From Lachnospiraceae bacterium (GTDB lineage Bacteria > Bacillota > Clostridia > Lachnospirales > Lachnospiraceae): a stretch of 64,000 nucleotides of DNA. The position numbers and the translations under genes are program-made. The DNA lies in assembly GCA_022510525.1 (NCBI GenBank), contig JAFLTH010000003.1, positions 16,217-80,216 on the forward strand, written 5' to 3'. Below the pieces are notes generated by a model, which did no database searches, was not told the DNA's origin, and worked only from the letters and a program-made list of their open reading frames with translations. Position 1 is the first letter of the stretch; each line of letters opens with the position of its first letter. Of this stretch, positions 1 through 8,902 are shown piece by piece.

Positions 1-1
1 T

Positions 2-457
2 GAGCTGAATAAACTTAAAAATGAACTGAATAATTATAAAAAAACCCTTGATGACATAAATAAGAAGGTTGAAATTTTGGAAAAAGAAATCCCAAACGCA
101 ATCACAGGCGATTATCCACTTACATTAGATGATTTGGCTATACAAATAAAGAAGTGGAAAGAAGAAGCTCTAACGCAGCTAGAAGTTATTAAACATAAGG
201 AGCAGGAATTGGAAGGTGCAACAGTAACACAAAAAGACTGGGAAAGCCTCAGAAAGAACATTCCGACATGGCAGGAAGTATTTCTACATGCAGATAGCGC
301 AACCAAGAGGGTACTGGTAAATCGACTGGTAGAACGGATAGATGTTAAACAAAATGAGGTTAAAATAGATTTTAAGATTAACCTCAATGATTTTTTAACT
401 CAACCACGAATTAGTAGTGATTCCGATACCACTCAGTATAGACCCTATTTAAAGTAA
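2..457 (+). CDS. Large serine recombinase, C-terminal fragment (cut by window start)
   Basis: The reading frame is open from the first bases of the window, so the true start lies upstream; the track's TTG at 77 is not a real start. The visible 151 residues begin with a Lys/Glu/Asn-rich coiled coil, continue through a helical stretch (ATVTQKDWESL) and end with VLVNRLVERIDVKQNEVKIDF. That ending is typical of the C-terminal tail of large serine recombinases (TnpX, SpoIVCA and phage integrase type): a coiled coil followed by a short beta-rich end. Such enzymes integrate and excise mobile elements using a catalytic serine in an N-terminal resolvase domain, which is not in view. The gene runs convergently into a truncated spore gene and overlaps its 3' end by 47 bases, so the last residues are probably encoded by target-site DNA. 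Family assignment is good; the element type is unknown. Confidence 0.75.
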   Translation, partial: ELNKLKNELNNYKKTLDDINKKVEILEKEIPNAITGDYPLTLDDLAIQIKKWKEEALTQLEVIKHKEQELEGATVTQKDWESLRKNIPTWQEVFLHADSATKRVLVNRLVERIDVKQNEVKIDFKINLNDFLTQPRISSDSDTTQYRPYLK

Positions 458-1112
458 ACGACATAATTGCCAGAACGTTGGCATATATTGAGCTGGCAGG
501 CCATGTAGCATAAATTTCAGAGGATGCTACATTTTTTATATACTCCTTGTAGTTTACATAATAATTCGGGGCACTGCTGTCAGATGGCACTCCGTCATGT
601 ACAACAACATATTCAGGGATCACGACACGGCTTAAGACAATCTCTCCGGTTTCATCCATCGGCTTGATTTCATCCTCGGGAATCTTCGGAGGATAATCTC
701 CATAAAGTGTATGATCCGGAATAAATATGAATTCTTCCTCATTCTGCGCGGTTTCCGTAGGAGTCATCTGAATGTTCTGCACTGCAGTTACATCCGGAAG
801 TACTTCCACGCCTGAAACCATTACAGGTTCATATCCCGGTGCTTCCACAGTTACATTATATTCCGAATAAGGCATCGGAGACTCCGGAGTCAGACTATAG
901 GAGATGGGCGGCGCTGAAAGCTGTACTTCTTCAGCCTGCCCGGAACTGTCCGTTTCAAGTCTCTCCAAAACGGTTTCCGGCGTTCCAGTATAGGAGATAG
1001 TGATAGTGGCGTTCTGGATCGGTATAAATCCTATATCCGAGGTCACATTAATCTGAAGTCCGCCGGTCAATTCCCCTTCGGTCTGCGCGCTTTTGATCGC
1101 TTTTTGGTCCAT
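411..1112 (-). pseudogene. Spore-type surface/cortex protein, 3' end lost at an element junction
   Basis: This 233-residue product starts at ATG 1112 behind GCAGGT. It has an N-terminal beta-sandwich segment resembling carboxypeptidase-regulatory or PEGA-like folds (about residues 15-120), an acidic linker, and then the start of a second domain with YVVVHDGVPSD and SFTLNRVYTEWYRN. I associate this arrangement, from memory, with longer Lachnospiraceae proteins annotated as spore cortex-lytic or peptidoglycan-binding proteins, in which the second domain continues well past this point. Here the frame stops two codons after EWYRN, exactly where the recombinase gene ends on the other strand. I infer that a mobile element has split the gene and that the 3' half lies beyond the left edge of the window. 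A sigma-K-like promoter lies just upstream. The fragment could still be expressed, or restored by excision. Confidence 0.6.
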
Positions 1113-1147
1113 ATAATTACCTGCTTAAACCTTATTATCTTTCTATT

Positions 1148-1174
1148 TATAGTATGCAGGTACTTGGAAACAGT
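1148..1174 (-). promoter_or_regulatory. Sigma-K-like promoter for the interrupted spore gene
   Basis: On the minus strand an AC dinucleotide is followed after 16 bases by CATACTATA, which fits the sigma-K consensus AC-N16/17-CATAnnnTA known from Bacillus subtilis. The site lies 36 bases before the ATG at 1112. It starts immediately after the T-run of the upstream terminator. The same pattern occurs before sigK in this window. Confidence 0.45.
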
Positions 1175-1175
1175 G

Positions 1176-1219
1176 AAAAAGGGTGTAAAGCCTTAACAAT
1201 TTAATAAGACTTTACACCC
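1176..1219 (-). terminator. Rho-independent terminator of the 86-residue protein gene
   Basis: Read on the minus strand, GGGTGTAAAG-CTT pairs with AAGG-CTTTACACCC around an AT-rich loop and is followed by CTTTTTC. The same stem sequence recurs at 36757 and 37093 behind other small genes, so it belongs to a repeat family. Confidence 0.8.
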
Positions 1220-1247
1220 GTTGTGGTTCTGATGTTTTTATTTGGTT

Positions 1248-1508
1248 TTATCCTATTTTTTGTAACTTTTCGCTGTGATCCTGCAGTACTTTTTTCATAA
1301 TATCTATATCAGACTGTATTGCATCAAGCTGTTCCATACCATTTGAGTATCTGCGATATGTAGAAGTATAACAACTTTCTATATTTTGCAGTCGTGGCAA
1401 GATATCATTTTCATTTTGCAGTTTCAAAGTTTTGATATCATCTTTCACTGGTCTTAATTTATTATCTAACAAATCGGATATTGAAAGTAATAACTCGTTA
1501 TCTGTCAT
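1248..1508 (-). CDS. Small coiled-coil protein of unknown function (86 aa)
   Basis: The gene starts at ATG 1508 behind a good GGTGGTG ribosome binding site. The product is a short, mostly helical protein. It has a helix near residues 4-30 (ELLLSISDLLDNKL), a central ILPRLQNIESCYTSTYRRY motif and a C-terminal coiled coil (QLDAIQSDIDIMKKVLQ). It has no signal peptide or membrane segment. I recall near-identical hypothetical proteins in many Lachnospiraceae genomes, often in several copies, but no known function. The gene sits alone between its own promoter and terminator. Both carry the same GTGTAAAG/CTTTACAC sequences that flank two unrelated-looking small genes at 36.5-37.1 kb, which suggests a shared cassette or regulation. 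It is likely a real gene. Confidence 0.75.
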   Translation of the reverse strand: MTDNELLLSISDLLDNKLRPVKDDIKTLKLQNENDILPRLQNIESCYTSTYRRYSNGMEQLDAIQSDIDIMKKVLQDHSEKLQKIG

Positions 1509-1528
1509 ATTATCACCACCTATAAATT

Positions 1529-1557
1529 ATATTATCATGCTTAAAATTAGGTGTAAA
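1529..1557 (-). promoter_or_regulatory. Sigma-A promoter of the 86-residue protein gene
   Basis: On the minus strand TTTACA and TAATAT are separated by 17 bases. The -35 box lies inside the sequence AAGGCTTTACACCT, identical to the 3' arm of the family terminators, as in the two cassettes at 36.5-36.8 kb. Confidence 0.6.
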
Positions 1558-1943
1558 GCCTTATTAAGTTGTCAAGGTATTCGTAATGATTTCTTAATTG
1601 TATTCGTTTGATATAGTTAAGCATGGATTTTCTGAAACTTTAAATTTAGATATTAAGAATAGCTGATTTGCCTTAAAGAAAATATGCTTTTGGCTATAGT
1701 AACATAACATGAAGAAAAATGCAAATATTCGTTTTGCTTCAAATGGTTGCAAAACAACCAAAACTCATCCGCTTCTTTGTGCAAACCTCACAAGAATTAA
1801 CATAATGTACCACCGAAAACCTCACATATTTGTGATAAAATATTCGCTTTCCACTTCCTTTTCATATAAAAAGTGCTATAATAATATTATCTATTAAACT
1901 GGCACCATTATGTCAGTCACAATTTAAGATTGGAGGGGTTATT
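1558..1943. other. Intergenic stretch without a supported gene
   Basis: This AT-rich stretch separates the small coiled-coil gene from the pectate lyase. The 62-residue ORF at 1709 has no ribosome binding site and an unnatural composition, so I do not accept it. TATAAT at 1877-1882 could be the -10 box of the pectate lyase promoter, but no convincing -35 box lies at the right distance. Confidence 0.5.
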
Positions 1944-1982
1944 ATGAACTTAAATAAAACCAAAAGGGAGGTTACAAAATGA
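1944..1982 (+). CDS. Twelve-codon leader ORF translationally coupled to the pectate lyase
   Basis: ATG at 1944 follows a strong GGAGGGG ribosome binding site and encodes MNLNKTKREVTK. Its stop codon overlaps the pectate lyase start in an ATGA junction. The ribosome binding site of the large gene (AGGGAGG) lies inside the leader. This arrangement suggests translational coupling. There is no sign of an amino-acid-specific attenuator, because no codon is strongly enriched. It is too short to be certain that it is translated. Confidence 0.45.
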   Translation: MNLNKTKREVTK

Positions 1983-4900
1983 GAAAGAAATCAAAAATCG
2001 TCATAGCTCGAATATTGGCGATACTGATGGTTCTCAGCATCTTACCGGCTGACTATTTAGGTGCGGCAAGTGTGGTAATGGCTGAAGAACTTGAAGAAAA
2101 TGCTGAAGTAAATTATGAAAAGACAGCTGAAGCAGATTATGAAGAAACAGCTGAAGCAGATTATGAAGAAACAGTTGAAGCAGATTATGAAGAGACAGCT
2201 GAAACAGATTATACAGAGACTGATTCCGGGATAAAGGTACATAATTTTACCGGTGCTGACGGAAGTTACAATGCTAGTTCCGACTTTTTTACATTTAAAG
2301 GAAAAGAGCTTAGTACTAAAGTTGAAGTTGACTATACTGATGTGTATGGAAATGCATTGAAATTAACTAAAGCATTTGATATTGGCGGCAGTAGTGATGG
2401 ATACACTATTACTTTTACAACTGAAACCACGGGTAAATTAATAATAGTTACTAATTCTGATTTTAAAGCAAAAAAATTGAAACTTGATAATAAGTCAGAT
2501 ATATCAGCAAATGCTGATGCTGTTTATGTAGTGCCAAATCTTAGTGTAGCTTCACATACGATTGCCAAGAGTAATCCCAATATACCTATATACTACATTG
2601 CTTTTATTCCTGATGGAAGTTCGGTTGAAGAAGGTGCCGGAGAAGGCGGTGGAAATACCGGCGGCAACGAGACAGTTGTTCCCAAACCAACCGCAGATCC
2701 TGAAGCCGGCGAAATAGAAGGTGAAACAAAGGTAAAACTTTCTGCAACTGCAGGTGATGCAATTTATTATACCTTGGATACTTCCGTTGAATTGTCAGCA
2801 ACTACGGGAACAGAATATCAACCTGGCTCAGATGGTATTTCTATTACCCCGCCCGCAACACTCAGGGCGATTGCGGTAAGAACTAAAGACGGCGAAGTTA
2901 AAACCAGTGAGATTGCAACCTTCATATACACAGTTAAGCTTGGCGATGCACCTGTAGCAACCCCTGTATCAGGCACAGCCGTTGAAAAAGGAACTGAGGT
3001 TACTATAAGCGCTACAGGAGCTGAGGCAATTAAATATACATTGGATGGCTCAGATCCGACAGGAAGTGGTGCAACTAATGTTGATGCGGACTCGGTTAAA
3101 GTTACCATCAATGAAGATGTTACAATCAAAGCGGTTGCCATAAGAGACGGCGTTGCAGGCAAGATTTTGGAAGCAAGATATACTATTATAGCTGCGGCAA
3201 AACCTGTTGCAAGCAAGACAGGCAGAGTGGAAGCCGGTACGGAGATTACAATCTCTACATCTACAGCAGGCGCTGAAATTTACTATACGATGGGAGCAGA
3301 CCCGGCTGATCCGACAACAAGCAGTGAGCTTCATGGCACGGGTTCTGTTAATGTTACAATTACTGAGGCTACAACAATCAAAGCTATTGCGGTAAAAGAT
3401 AAGTATAAAAATAGCGAAGTTGCTGTTTTTAACTATACTATTCTGGATGGCAGCTTGATGAAAACATATGTTTTGGATGCGGATGCTATTTATGCACAAA
3501 CAGGTAAAACATATTCATATAAAGTGCCTACAGTGATTGATGGAACAGATGGCTATTTTACGGCAATGGCCAATAATAATAAAGGTGCATCGCTCAATAA
3601 AATAGAGGATATGAAAAACAGCAAAGGCGCTTATTACTTTTCCAATCTGAGCTGGAATGGTGTTGACATAGGTGAAAAAACGTATGCAGTTGCCATAACA
3701 GGCGGTGCTATGGAGGTAAATAACGGTACACCTAAAGTTGTTGTAAGCGCAATCAAATTTACAACAGAAGCGTATGCAACAGGAGTTGTATATTATAGCC
3801 TGAAAGAATCAACAGCAAGGACATTCAAGATTCAAGGCGGTACGGACACTTCACTTGGAAGTACAGCTCATACCGCAGATGGCGGAAGTAATACCAAAGT
3901 TCTTAAAACAGAATTTACATTGCCTACTCCCGGAACCTATTATGTAGGTTTTAGTGGTTCCGGTGGAATCATACCTTATATGGAAGTCACAGAGGACTAC
4001 ACTATAGAGCCGGAGAAGGGTCCTGAGACCATTCCGACCAAGACGATTACGGTTAATGATTTAACACAGACTGTAATAGATGCAGACTTTAACGGTGATG
4101 TTAGTTTTGTAAATGCATCTGATTCCGAAGCGTCAGATGCTGTAAATATACTGCTTAATGTACAGTCAATTGGAGCAGACAATGAAGCTCTTTCAACAGG
4201 AATTAAGAAAAAAGTTGCAGAAGAGACTGAAGCACTTAGACTTGAATCCGGTGTAATGCCTCAGACTTACTATTATGATTTATCACTCGCAGACAAGGAT
4301 ACGAATAGCGGACTTCTGCTTGACAGCGGTTCGATCATGTTCCGGGTATCATATGAAAAACTGGGTATGACTCATAACGATACTCTTGTAGTTCTTCAGG
4401 ATAAATATGTAATTGAGGAGTCTAAAATTACAAGGGATAAGAAGTCCGGCAGTTTCCTGGTTGAAGCTGATGACTTTAGGAGTCCGTTTACATTTATAGT
4501 AAATAAAGCCGGTGGGGTAGAACCCGGTGAAATTGAGATTTCAGACAGCTATGGATACGAAGAAGGCGCGGCTGCGGAGTGGAAAGACTATACGGAAGCT
4601 GAATTTGACGGTTATGCGGCATATGTGTCCACAACCCCGACTTTCCCTAATAACTCTAAAACACAGCGCATTGATAATGAATTAATCCGTAAATACAATG
4701 GCTATTGGAGAGTAGATACAGTTGGTCTTAAAAAAGGCACTTATTATATCAAGATTGATGCTGTAAAGGTTGATTCTTCAAATGAGCCTGCAGAAGTTGT
4801 TGCATCTAACATAACAGGACCTCTTACGGTAACTAACTATGACCGTTCGGGTTTTGCATTCTCGCAGGATTCAAAATGGAAGACCGCTTCCGGTGCGTAT

Positions 4901-7900
4901 AATGATGATGGTACATTACGCGAAGGCGCACAGGTAATCTATGTTACAGCGGCTACTGCAAAAACCTGTACAGCTATGATGCATGTTAATGGTGAAAATA
5001 ATGCTGCCGTAGAAGTCACGGGTATTCAGAATATTTTGAAGGAGAAAGAGAGTACCAAAACATCAAATGATATTTTAGATATTCGTATAATCGGACTTGT
5101 AACTAAGAACGATATGGACGCATTGTTATCTAATGAAGGACTTCAGGTTAAGGGCAAAAATGCCGGTGCCAGTGGTAAAGCAATGAATGTTACCATTGAG
5201 GGTATTGGTGAAGATGCGACTGTCAAAGGTTTTGGCTTCCTTATTCGTAACTGCGGTAATGTGGAATTTAGAAACTTTGCAATAATGGCATTTATGGATG
5301 ACGGCGTTTCAATGGATACCGACAACGAAAATATATGGATTCATGATTTGGATATTTTCTATGGCTCAACCGGCGGCGACTCTGATCAGGCAAAAGGTGA
5401 CGGTTCGGTGGATATTAAAGGAACAACATATGTCACCGTAGCATATAACCATTTCTGGGATTCCGGAAAATGTTCGCTTTGCGGAATGGAAAAGGTTACG
5501 GCTCCGGAGTTCAAGGTGACATATCATCACAACTGGTTTGACCATTCGGATTCCAGACATCCACGTATCAGGCGAGGTTCGGTGCATATATATAATAACT
5601 ACTTTGACGGCAATTCCAAGTATGGTGTAGGAACGACTAATAACAGCAATGCTTTTGTTGAAGCGAATTACTTTAGAAACGTTAAATATCCGATGATGAT
5701 TTCCCTGCAGGGTACTGATGCTACAGGTGACGGTACATTCTCCGGTGAAGTCGGCGGTATGATCAAGGCATACAATAACAAGATAGAGACTCCTAAGAGT
5801 CTGATATATGCTAATTCGACAGAAGGAGGAGCCACTGCTCCGGCCAACGCTAAACAGTTTGATGCATATCTTGCAAGCGAGAGGGATGATCCGGTTCCTG
5901 CTGAATATGTGACAGCTTCAAGTGGTATAAAATATAACAATTTTGATACCAGTTATGATTTAGGAGTAAAACCGGAAAATATTGATAATCCCGGCAATGT
6001 TAAGGCAATTGTAACAGCTAAAGCAGGACGCTTAAACAACGGTGATTTTGAACGTAATGGGGGCTATCCTTCACTTACGGGAGAGAATGCTGATACTGAT
6101 GATACTGTTGATATTAAATTAAAGACTGCTGTAGTAAACTATGAAACAAGCGTAGTTTCCATAGGCGGTATCAATGGTGTTGCTACAAGCGCATCCGGCA
6201 GTTCATCAGGCACGGTAATAGCTTCCAGCAGTGTAAGCGCACCGGTTCCAAGCCAGCCTGAAGGAAACTATACAAGTGCGGTTGATATTACGCTGAGCTG
6301 TGAGCCTGCTAATGCAGAAATTTATTATACGACTGATGGCTCAAGCCCGCTTAAGGCAGCAAACGGTACACCTTATAACGGCGATCCTATTCATATTGAT
6401 ACAAGTACAGTAATTAAGGCTATTGCTATATTAAAAGAAGGCGGAGTGCCGGTTGACTCAAGCGGTATTGTCAAATACGTTTATACCGTTACTTCAGGCA
6501 GTACAGTTACTTATACAATAACTGTTGATAAGGCAGACAATACAGCCGAATCTTCATTTACCGTACGTCAAGGCGAAGATATTACTAAAGAGATTCTGCC
6601 GAACCCTGTCAGAGAAGGCTATATATTTAAACATTGGGTAGATGCTGATGGCAACGTAATCAAATTACCGTATGAGCCCAAAGGCAACATGAAGCTTACA
6701 GCCGTATGGATTAAGGATGACTCCGACAATGCAGAAGCATATGACGCTGAAATCAAGGCTAGTCCTGAACCTACCACTGAAGTTTTCCCAAATCCTACTG
6801 AAGTTACTCTGACTTGGAAAGAGCCAACTGATAAGGTTTACTACACCGTGAACAATGCAGATCCAAAGATTGTGGGAGAAGAATATACAAAACCAATTAC
6901 AATTACCCAAAACACTACCATAAGAGCTGTTGCTAAAAATACTGAAGGTGATTATAGCAAAGTCGAAATATTTAAGTACAAAGTCCAAGGTGGCAGCGGA
7001 GATGAAGGCGATGGTGATCCAAACGCGAGCTGGCGAGTTGATGTTGAGCAAAAGGTATACACATACACCGGCAGTGCAATCCAGCCCAAGGTAACCGTAT
7101 ACGGATATGACAATGAGACGCCATTGGTTGAAGGTGTTGACTATACGGTTAAGTACAGCAACAATGTAAATGCCTCAGTAAAACCTGATAAAAATGCTGA
7201 TAGTGGCTATAGCATTATTAATGCGAAGAAAGTACCTATCATTACAATAACCGGTAAAGGATTTATTACAGGTAAGGATACCGTAGAGTTTGAAATCAGA
7301 CCGAAAGATATTTCAAATGAAGCAATAGGGGATGATGAGTCTGTAGCAGTAGCTGACATAATAATAGAATCAGGTAAGAAAGCAACAGCGCCTGTAATAT
7401 GTTACAACGGAGTGAAGCTTTCTGCCAAGGATTATGATTATGCTAATCCTGCTGATAAAAACAAGCCATATACAGAAAATGGGGAATTGGTTATCAATGG
7501 TAAGGGTAACTTTGAGGGAAAACTTCATGTTAATGTTAAGGTTGTAGCAAAAGGTAAGCTGAAAGACACTGTCAAGAAGTTCAAAGTCACCATTGATAAG
7601 GAAAAAGTTAAAAATCTGGTTTATACCGGTAAGAATCTGAGAGGGGATATCATTGACTGTATCTCAGTTGAACCTGCCAATGCTGATTGCGTAATAACCC
7701 TTCCCGATGAGGTTATCAATGCCGGAACGGTGAAGTTCATGGTAGTCGGTTTTGGTGACTACAGCGGATGCAGTGTCAGCAAGTCCGTCAAGATCCAGCC
7801 AAAGAATATTACAGGTTCAGCTGCTGTAGCAGGTCCTGATAAAGTAGTAGTTGGTGGAGTTAGAAAAACTGACTATGTAAGCACCGGAGCTGTTTTAAAT

Positions 7901-8707
7901 GACCTGACAGTTACATGGACAGAAGAAGAACCGCTTGAAAACGGTAAGGATTACAAGTTATCCTACAGCGGTAACAAGAAAGCGGACAGCAAGGCTAAGT
8001 ATACCATAACCTTTAAGGGTAACTTTAAGGGCAAAGTAACCGGAGAATTCGATGTTGGCAAGGCAGCTCTTGAAAACGACACTGAAGGAATTAAAGTTGA
8101 AATTCCCGACAAGGTCCTCAAGGACAATGCAAGCTGCAAATCTGCACCATATGTGACTATAAACGATGTATTGGTGAAATCATCTGAATACGAAGTTACA
8201 TATAGTGTTGGAGATAATAATGGAACTTACGGTGCAAATCCCAAGGTTAATTTCAAAGGTGCTGATTCCGAGACCGTATATGTGAAGATCAAGGCTAAGG
8301 GCAAGAATTACACAACTACTGCAGGCAACGAAGTGACCGGTGAGTATACCGTTTGGAATAAGGCGAATACTAAGGCAATTGATCTTTCCAAAGCCAAAGT
8401 GACGTTCTACAGTGATGCAGGGAAGAAGACTAAAGCCACTAAGTTTGAGTATGACGGTGGCGAAATCAAACCCGGATCTGTGATGGTTGCCATCGGAAAA
8501 GGAAATGATGTAAAAGACTATGCAGATAAATGTGAGATAATATACGTAAACAATGTAAATAAGGGCAAGGCAACCGTAATCATTAAACCTAAGGAAGATA
8601 GCGGTTTGATAGGCGGTAAGACTGCAACATTCAGCATTGTTGCACGTAACATTAAGACCAGCCAGTTTAAGGAAGTATTTAATTCAGTATTAAGTTTCTT
8701 CAAGTAA
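1979..8707 (+). CDS. Secreted multidomain pectate lyase (PL1-like)
   Basis: The 2,242-residue product would cleave pectate by beta-elimination outside the cell. A signal peptide covers about residues 1-35, followed by an acidic repeat (DYEETAEA). Chitobiase/hexosaminidase C-terminal-type (Fn3-associated) repeats follow at about 230-490, each with an IYYT or IKYT core. The catalytic parallel beta-helix lies at about 960-1390: it has the Ca-binding-like DDGVSMDTDNENIWI and the PL1 signature YHHNWFDHSDSRHPRIR, in which the RxPxxR arginines are intact. Downstream are one more chitobiase-type repeat, a Listeria-Bacteroides (Flg_new) repeat near 1513-1580, another chitobiase repeat, and several bacterial Ig-like repeats (YTGKNLRGD type) to the end. 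No LPXTG or SLH anchor is visible, so attachment to the cell is unexplained. The start follows AGGGAGG and overlaps a short leader ORF. The CAZy family call rests on motifs only. Confidence 0.88.
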   Translation: MRKKSKIVIARILAILMVLSILPADYLGAASVVMAEELEENAEVNYEKTAEADYEETAEADYEETVEADYEETAETDYTETDSGIKVHNFTGADGSYNASSDFFTFKGKELSTKVEVDYTDVYGNALKLTKAFDIGGSSDGYTITFTTETTGKLIIVTNSDFKAKKLKLDNKSDISANADAVYVVPNLSVASHTIAKSNPNIPIYYIAFIPDGSSVEEGAGEGGGNTGGNETVVPKPTADPEAGEIEGETKVKLSATAGDAIYYTLDTSVELSATTGTEYQPGSDGISITPPATLRAIAVRTKDGEVKTSEIATFIYTVKLGDAPVATPVSGTAVEKGTEVTISATGAEAIKYTLDGSDPTGSGATNVDADSVKVTINEDVTIKAVAIRDGVAGKILEARYTIIAAAKPVASKTGRVEAGTEITISTSTAGAEIYYTMGADPADPTTSSELHGTGSVNVTITEATTIKAIAVKDKYKNSEVAVFNYTILDGSLMKTYVLDADAIYAQTGKTYSYKVPTVIDGTDGYFTAMANNNKGASLNKIEDMKNSKGAYYFSNLSWNGVDIGEKTYAVAITGGAMEVNNGTPKVVVSAIKFTTEAYATGVVYYSLKESTARTFKIQGGTDTSLGSTAHTADGGSNTKVLKTEFTLPTPGTYYVGFSGSGGIIPYMEVTEDYTIEPEKGPETIPTKTITVNDLTQTVIDADFNGDVSFVNASDSEASDAVNILLNVQSIGADNEALSTGIKKKVAEETEALRLESGVMPQTYYYDLSLADKDTNSGLLLDSGSIMFRVSYEKLGMTHNDTLVVLQDKYVIEESKITRDKKSGSFLVEADDFRSPFTFIVNKAGGVEPGEIEISDSYGYEEGAAAEWKDYTEAEFDGYAAYVSTTPTFPNNSKTQRIDNELIRKYNGYWRVDTVGLKKGTYYIKIDAVKVDSSNEPAEVVASNITGPLTVTNYDRSGFAFSQDSKWKTASGAYNDDGTLREGAQVIYVTAATAKTCTAMMHVNGENNAAVEVTGIQNILKEKESTKTSNDILDIRIIGLVTKNDMDALLSNEGLQVKGKNAGASGKAMNVTIEGIGEDATVKGFGFLIRNCGNVEFRNFAIMAFMDDGVSMDTDNENIWIHDLDIFYGSTGGDSDQAKGDGSVDIKGTTYVTVAYNHFWDSGKCSLCGMEKVTAPEFKVTYHHNWFDHSDSRHPRIRRGSVHIYNNYFDGNSKYGVGTTNNSNAFVEANYFRNVKYPMMISLQGTDATGDGTFSGEVGGMIKAYNNKIETPKSLIYANSTEGGATAPANAKQFDAYLASERDDPVPAEYVTASSGIKYNNFDTSYDLGVKPENIDNPGNVKAIVTAKAGRLNNGDFERNGGYPSLTGENADTDDTVDIKLKTAVVNYETSVVSIGGINGVATSASGSSSGTVIASSSVSAPVPSQPEGNYTSAVDITLSCEPANAEIYYTTDGSSPLKAANGTPYNGDPIHIDTSTVIKAIAILKEGGVPVDSSGIVKYVYTVTSGSTVTYTITVDKADNTAESSFTVRQGEDITKEILPNPVREGYIFKHWVDADGNVIKLPYEPKGNMKLTAVWIKDDSDNAEAYDAEIKASPEPTTEVFPNPTEVTLTWKEPTDKVYYTVNNADPKIVGEEYTKPITITQNTTIRAVAKNTEGDYSKVEIFKYKVQGGSGDEGDGDPNASWRVDVEQKVYTYTGSAIQPKVTVYGYDNETPLVEGVDYTVKYSNNVNASVKPDKNADSGYSIINAKKVPIITITGKGFITGKDTVEFEIRPKDISNEAIGDDESVAVADIIIESGKKATAPVICYNGVKLSAKDYDYANPADKNKPYTENGELVINGKGNFEGKLHVNVKVVAKGKLKDTVKKFKVTIDKEKVKNLVYTGKNLRGDIIDCISVEPANADCVITLPDEVINAGTVKFMVVGFGDYSGCSVSKSVKIQPKNITGSAAVAGPDKVVVGGVRKTDYVSTGAVLNDLTVTWTEEEPLENGKDYKLSYSGNKKADSKAKYTITFKGNFKGKVTGEFDVGKAALENDTEGIKVEIPDKVLKDNASCKSAPYVTINDVLVKSSEYEVTYSVGDNNGTYGANPKVNFKGADSETVYVKIKAKGKNYTTTAGNEVTGEYTVWNKANTKAIDLSKAKVTFYSDAGKKTKATKFEYDGGEIKPGSVMVAIGKGNDVKDYADKCEIIYVNNVNKGKATVIIKPKEDSGLIGGKTATFSIVARNIKTSQFKEVFNSVLSFFK
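2111..2206 (+). repeat. Four 24-base tandem repeats coding for an acidic linker
   Basis: Four head-to-tail 24-base units encode variants of DYEETAEA just after the signal peptide of the pectate lyase. The units differ at only a few positions, so copy number could vary by slippage without changing frame. Confidence 0.85.
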
Positions 8708-8751
8708 GTTCGGATGTAAAACAGTTAATATTTATACGTAATAACAAATAT

Positions 8752-8815
8752 AAAGAGGGCTATCCGAAAGTCACGCATGACTTAGTCATAAATGACTGGG
8801 GGATAGCCCTCTTTT
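8752..8815 (+). terminator. Terminator after the pectate lyase gene
   Basis: AAAGAGGGCTATCC pairs perfectly with GGATAGCCCTCTTTT around a loop that itself contains AGTCA/TGACT pairs. The A-run on the left and T-run on the right allow termination in both directions. Confidence 0.9.
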
Positions 8816-8833
8816 GATAATATAATTTCACAA

Positions 8834-8862
8834 TTGCCTAACCCCCCATTGAATGTTATAAT
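8834..8862 (+). promoter_or_regulatory. Sigma-A promoter of the DUF5717 operon
   Basis: TTGCCT and TATAAT are separated by exactly 17 bases, 41 bases before the TTG start of the first gene in the operon. No operator-like repeat was noticed. Confidence 0.6.
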
Positions 8863-8902
8863 TATAATATAGCAATCTAAAGCAAAGCGTGGTGTTCCTT
8901 AA

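Noticed and set aside
1709-1897. 62-residue plus-strand ORF before the pectate lyase
   Set aside because: It has no ribosome binding site and a composition unlike a protein; it is open only because the region is AT-rich.
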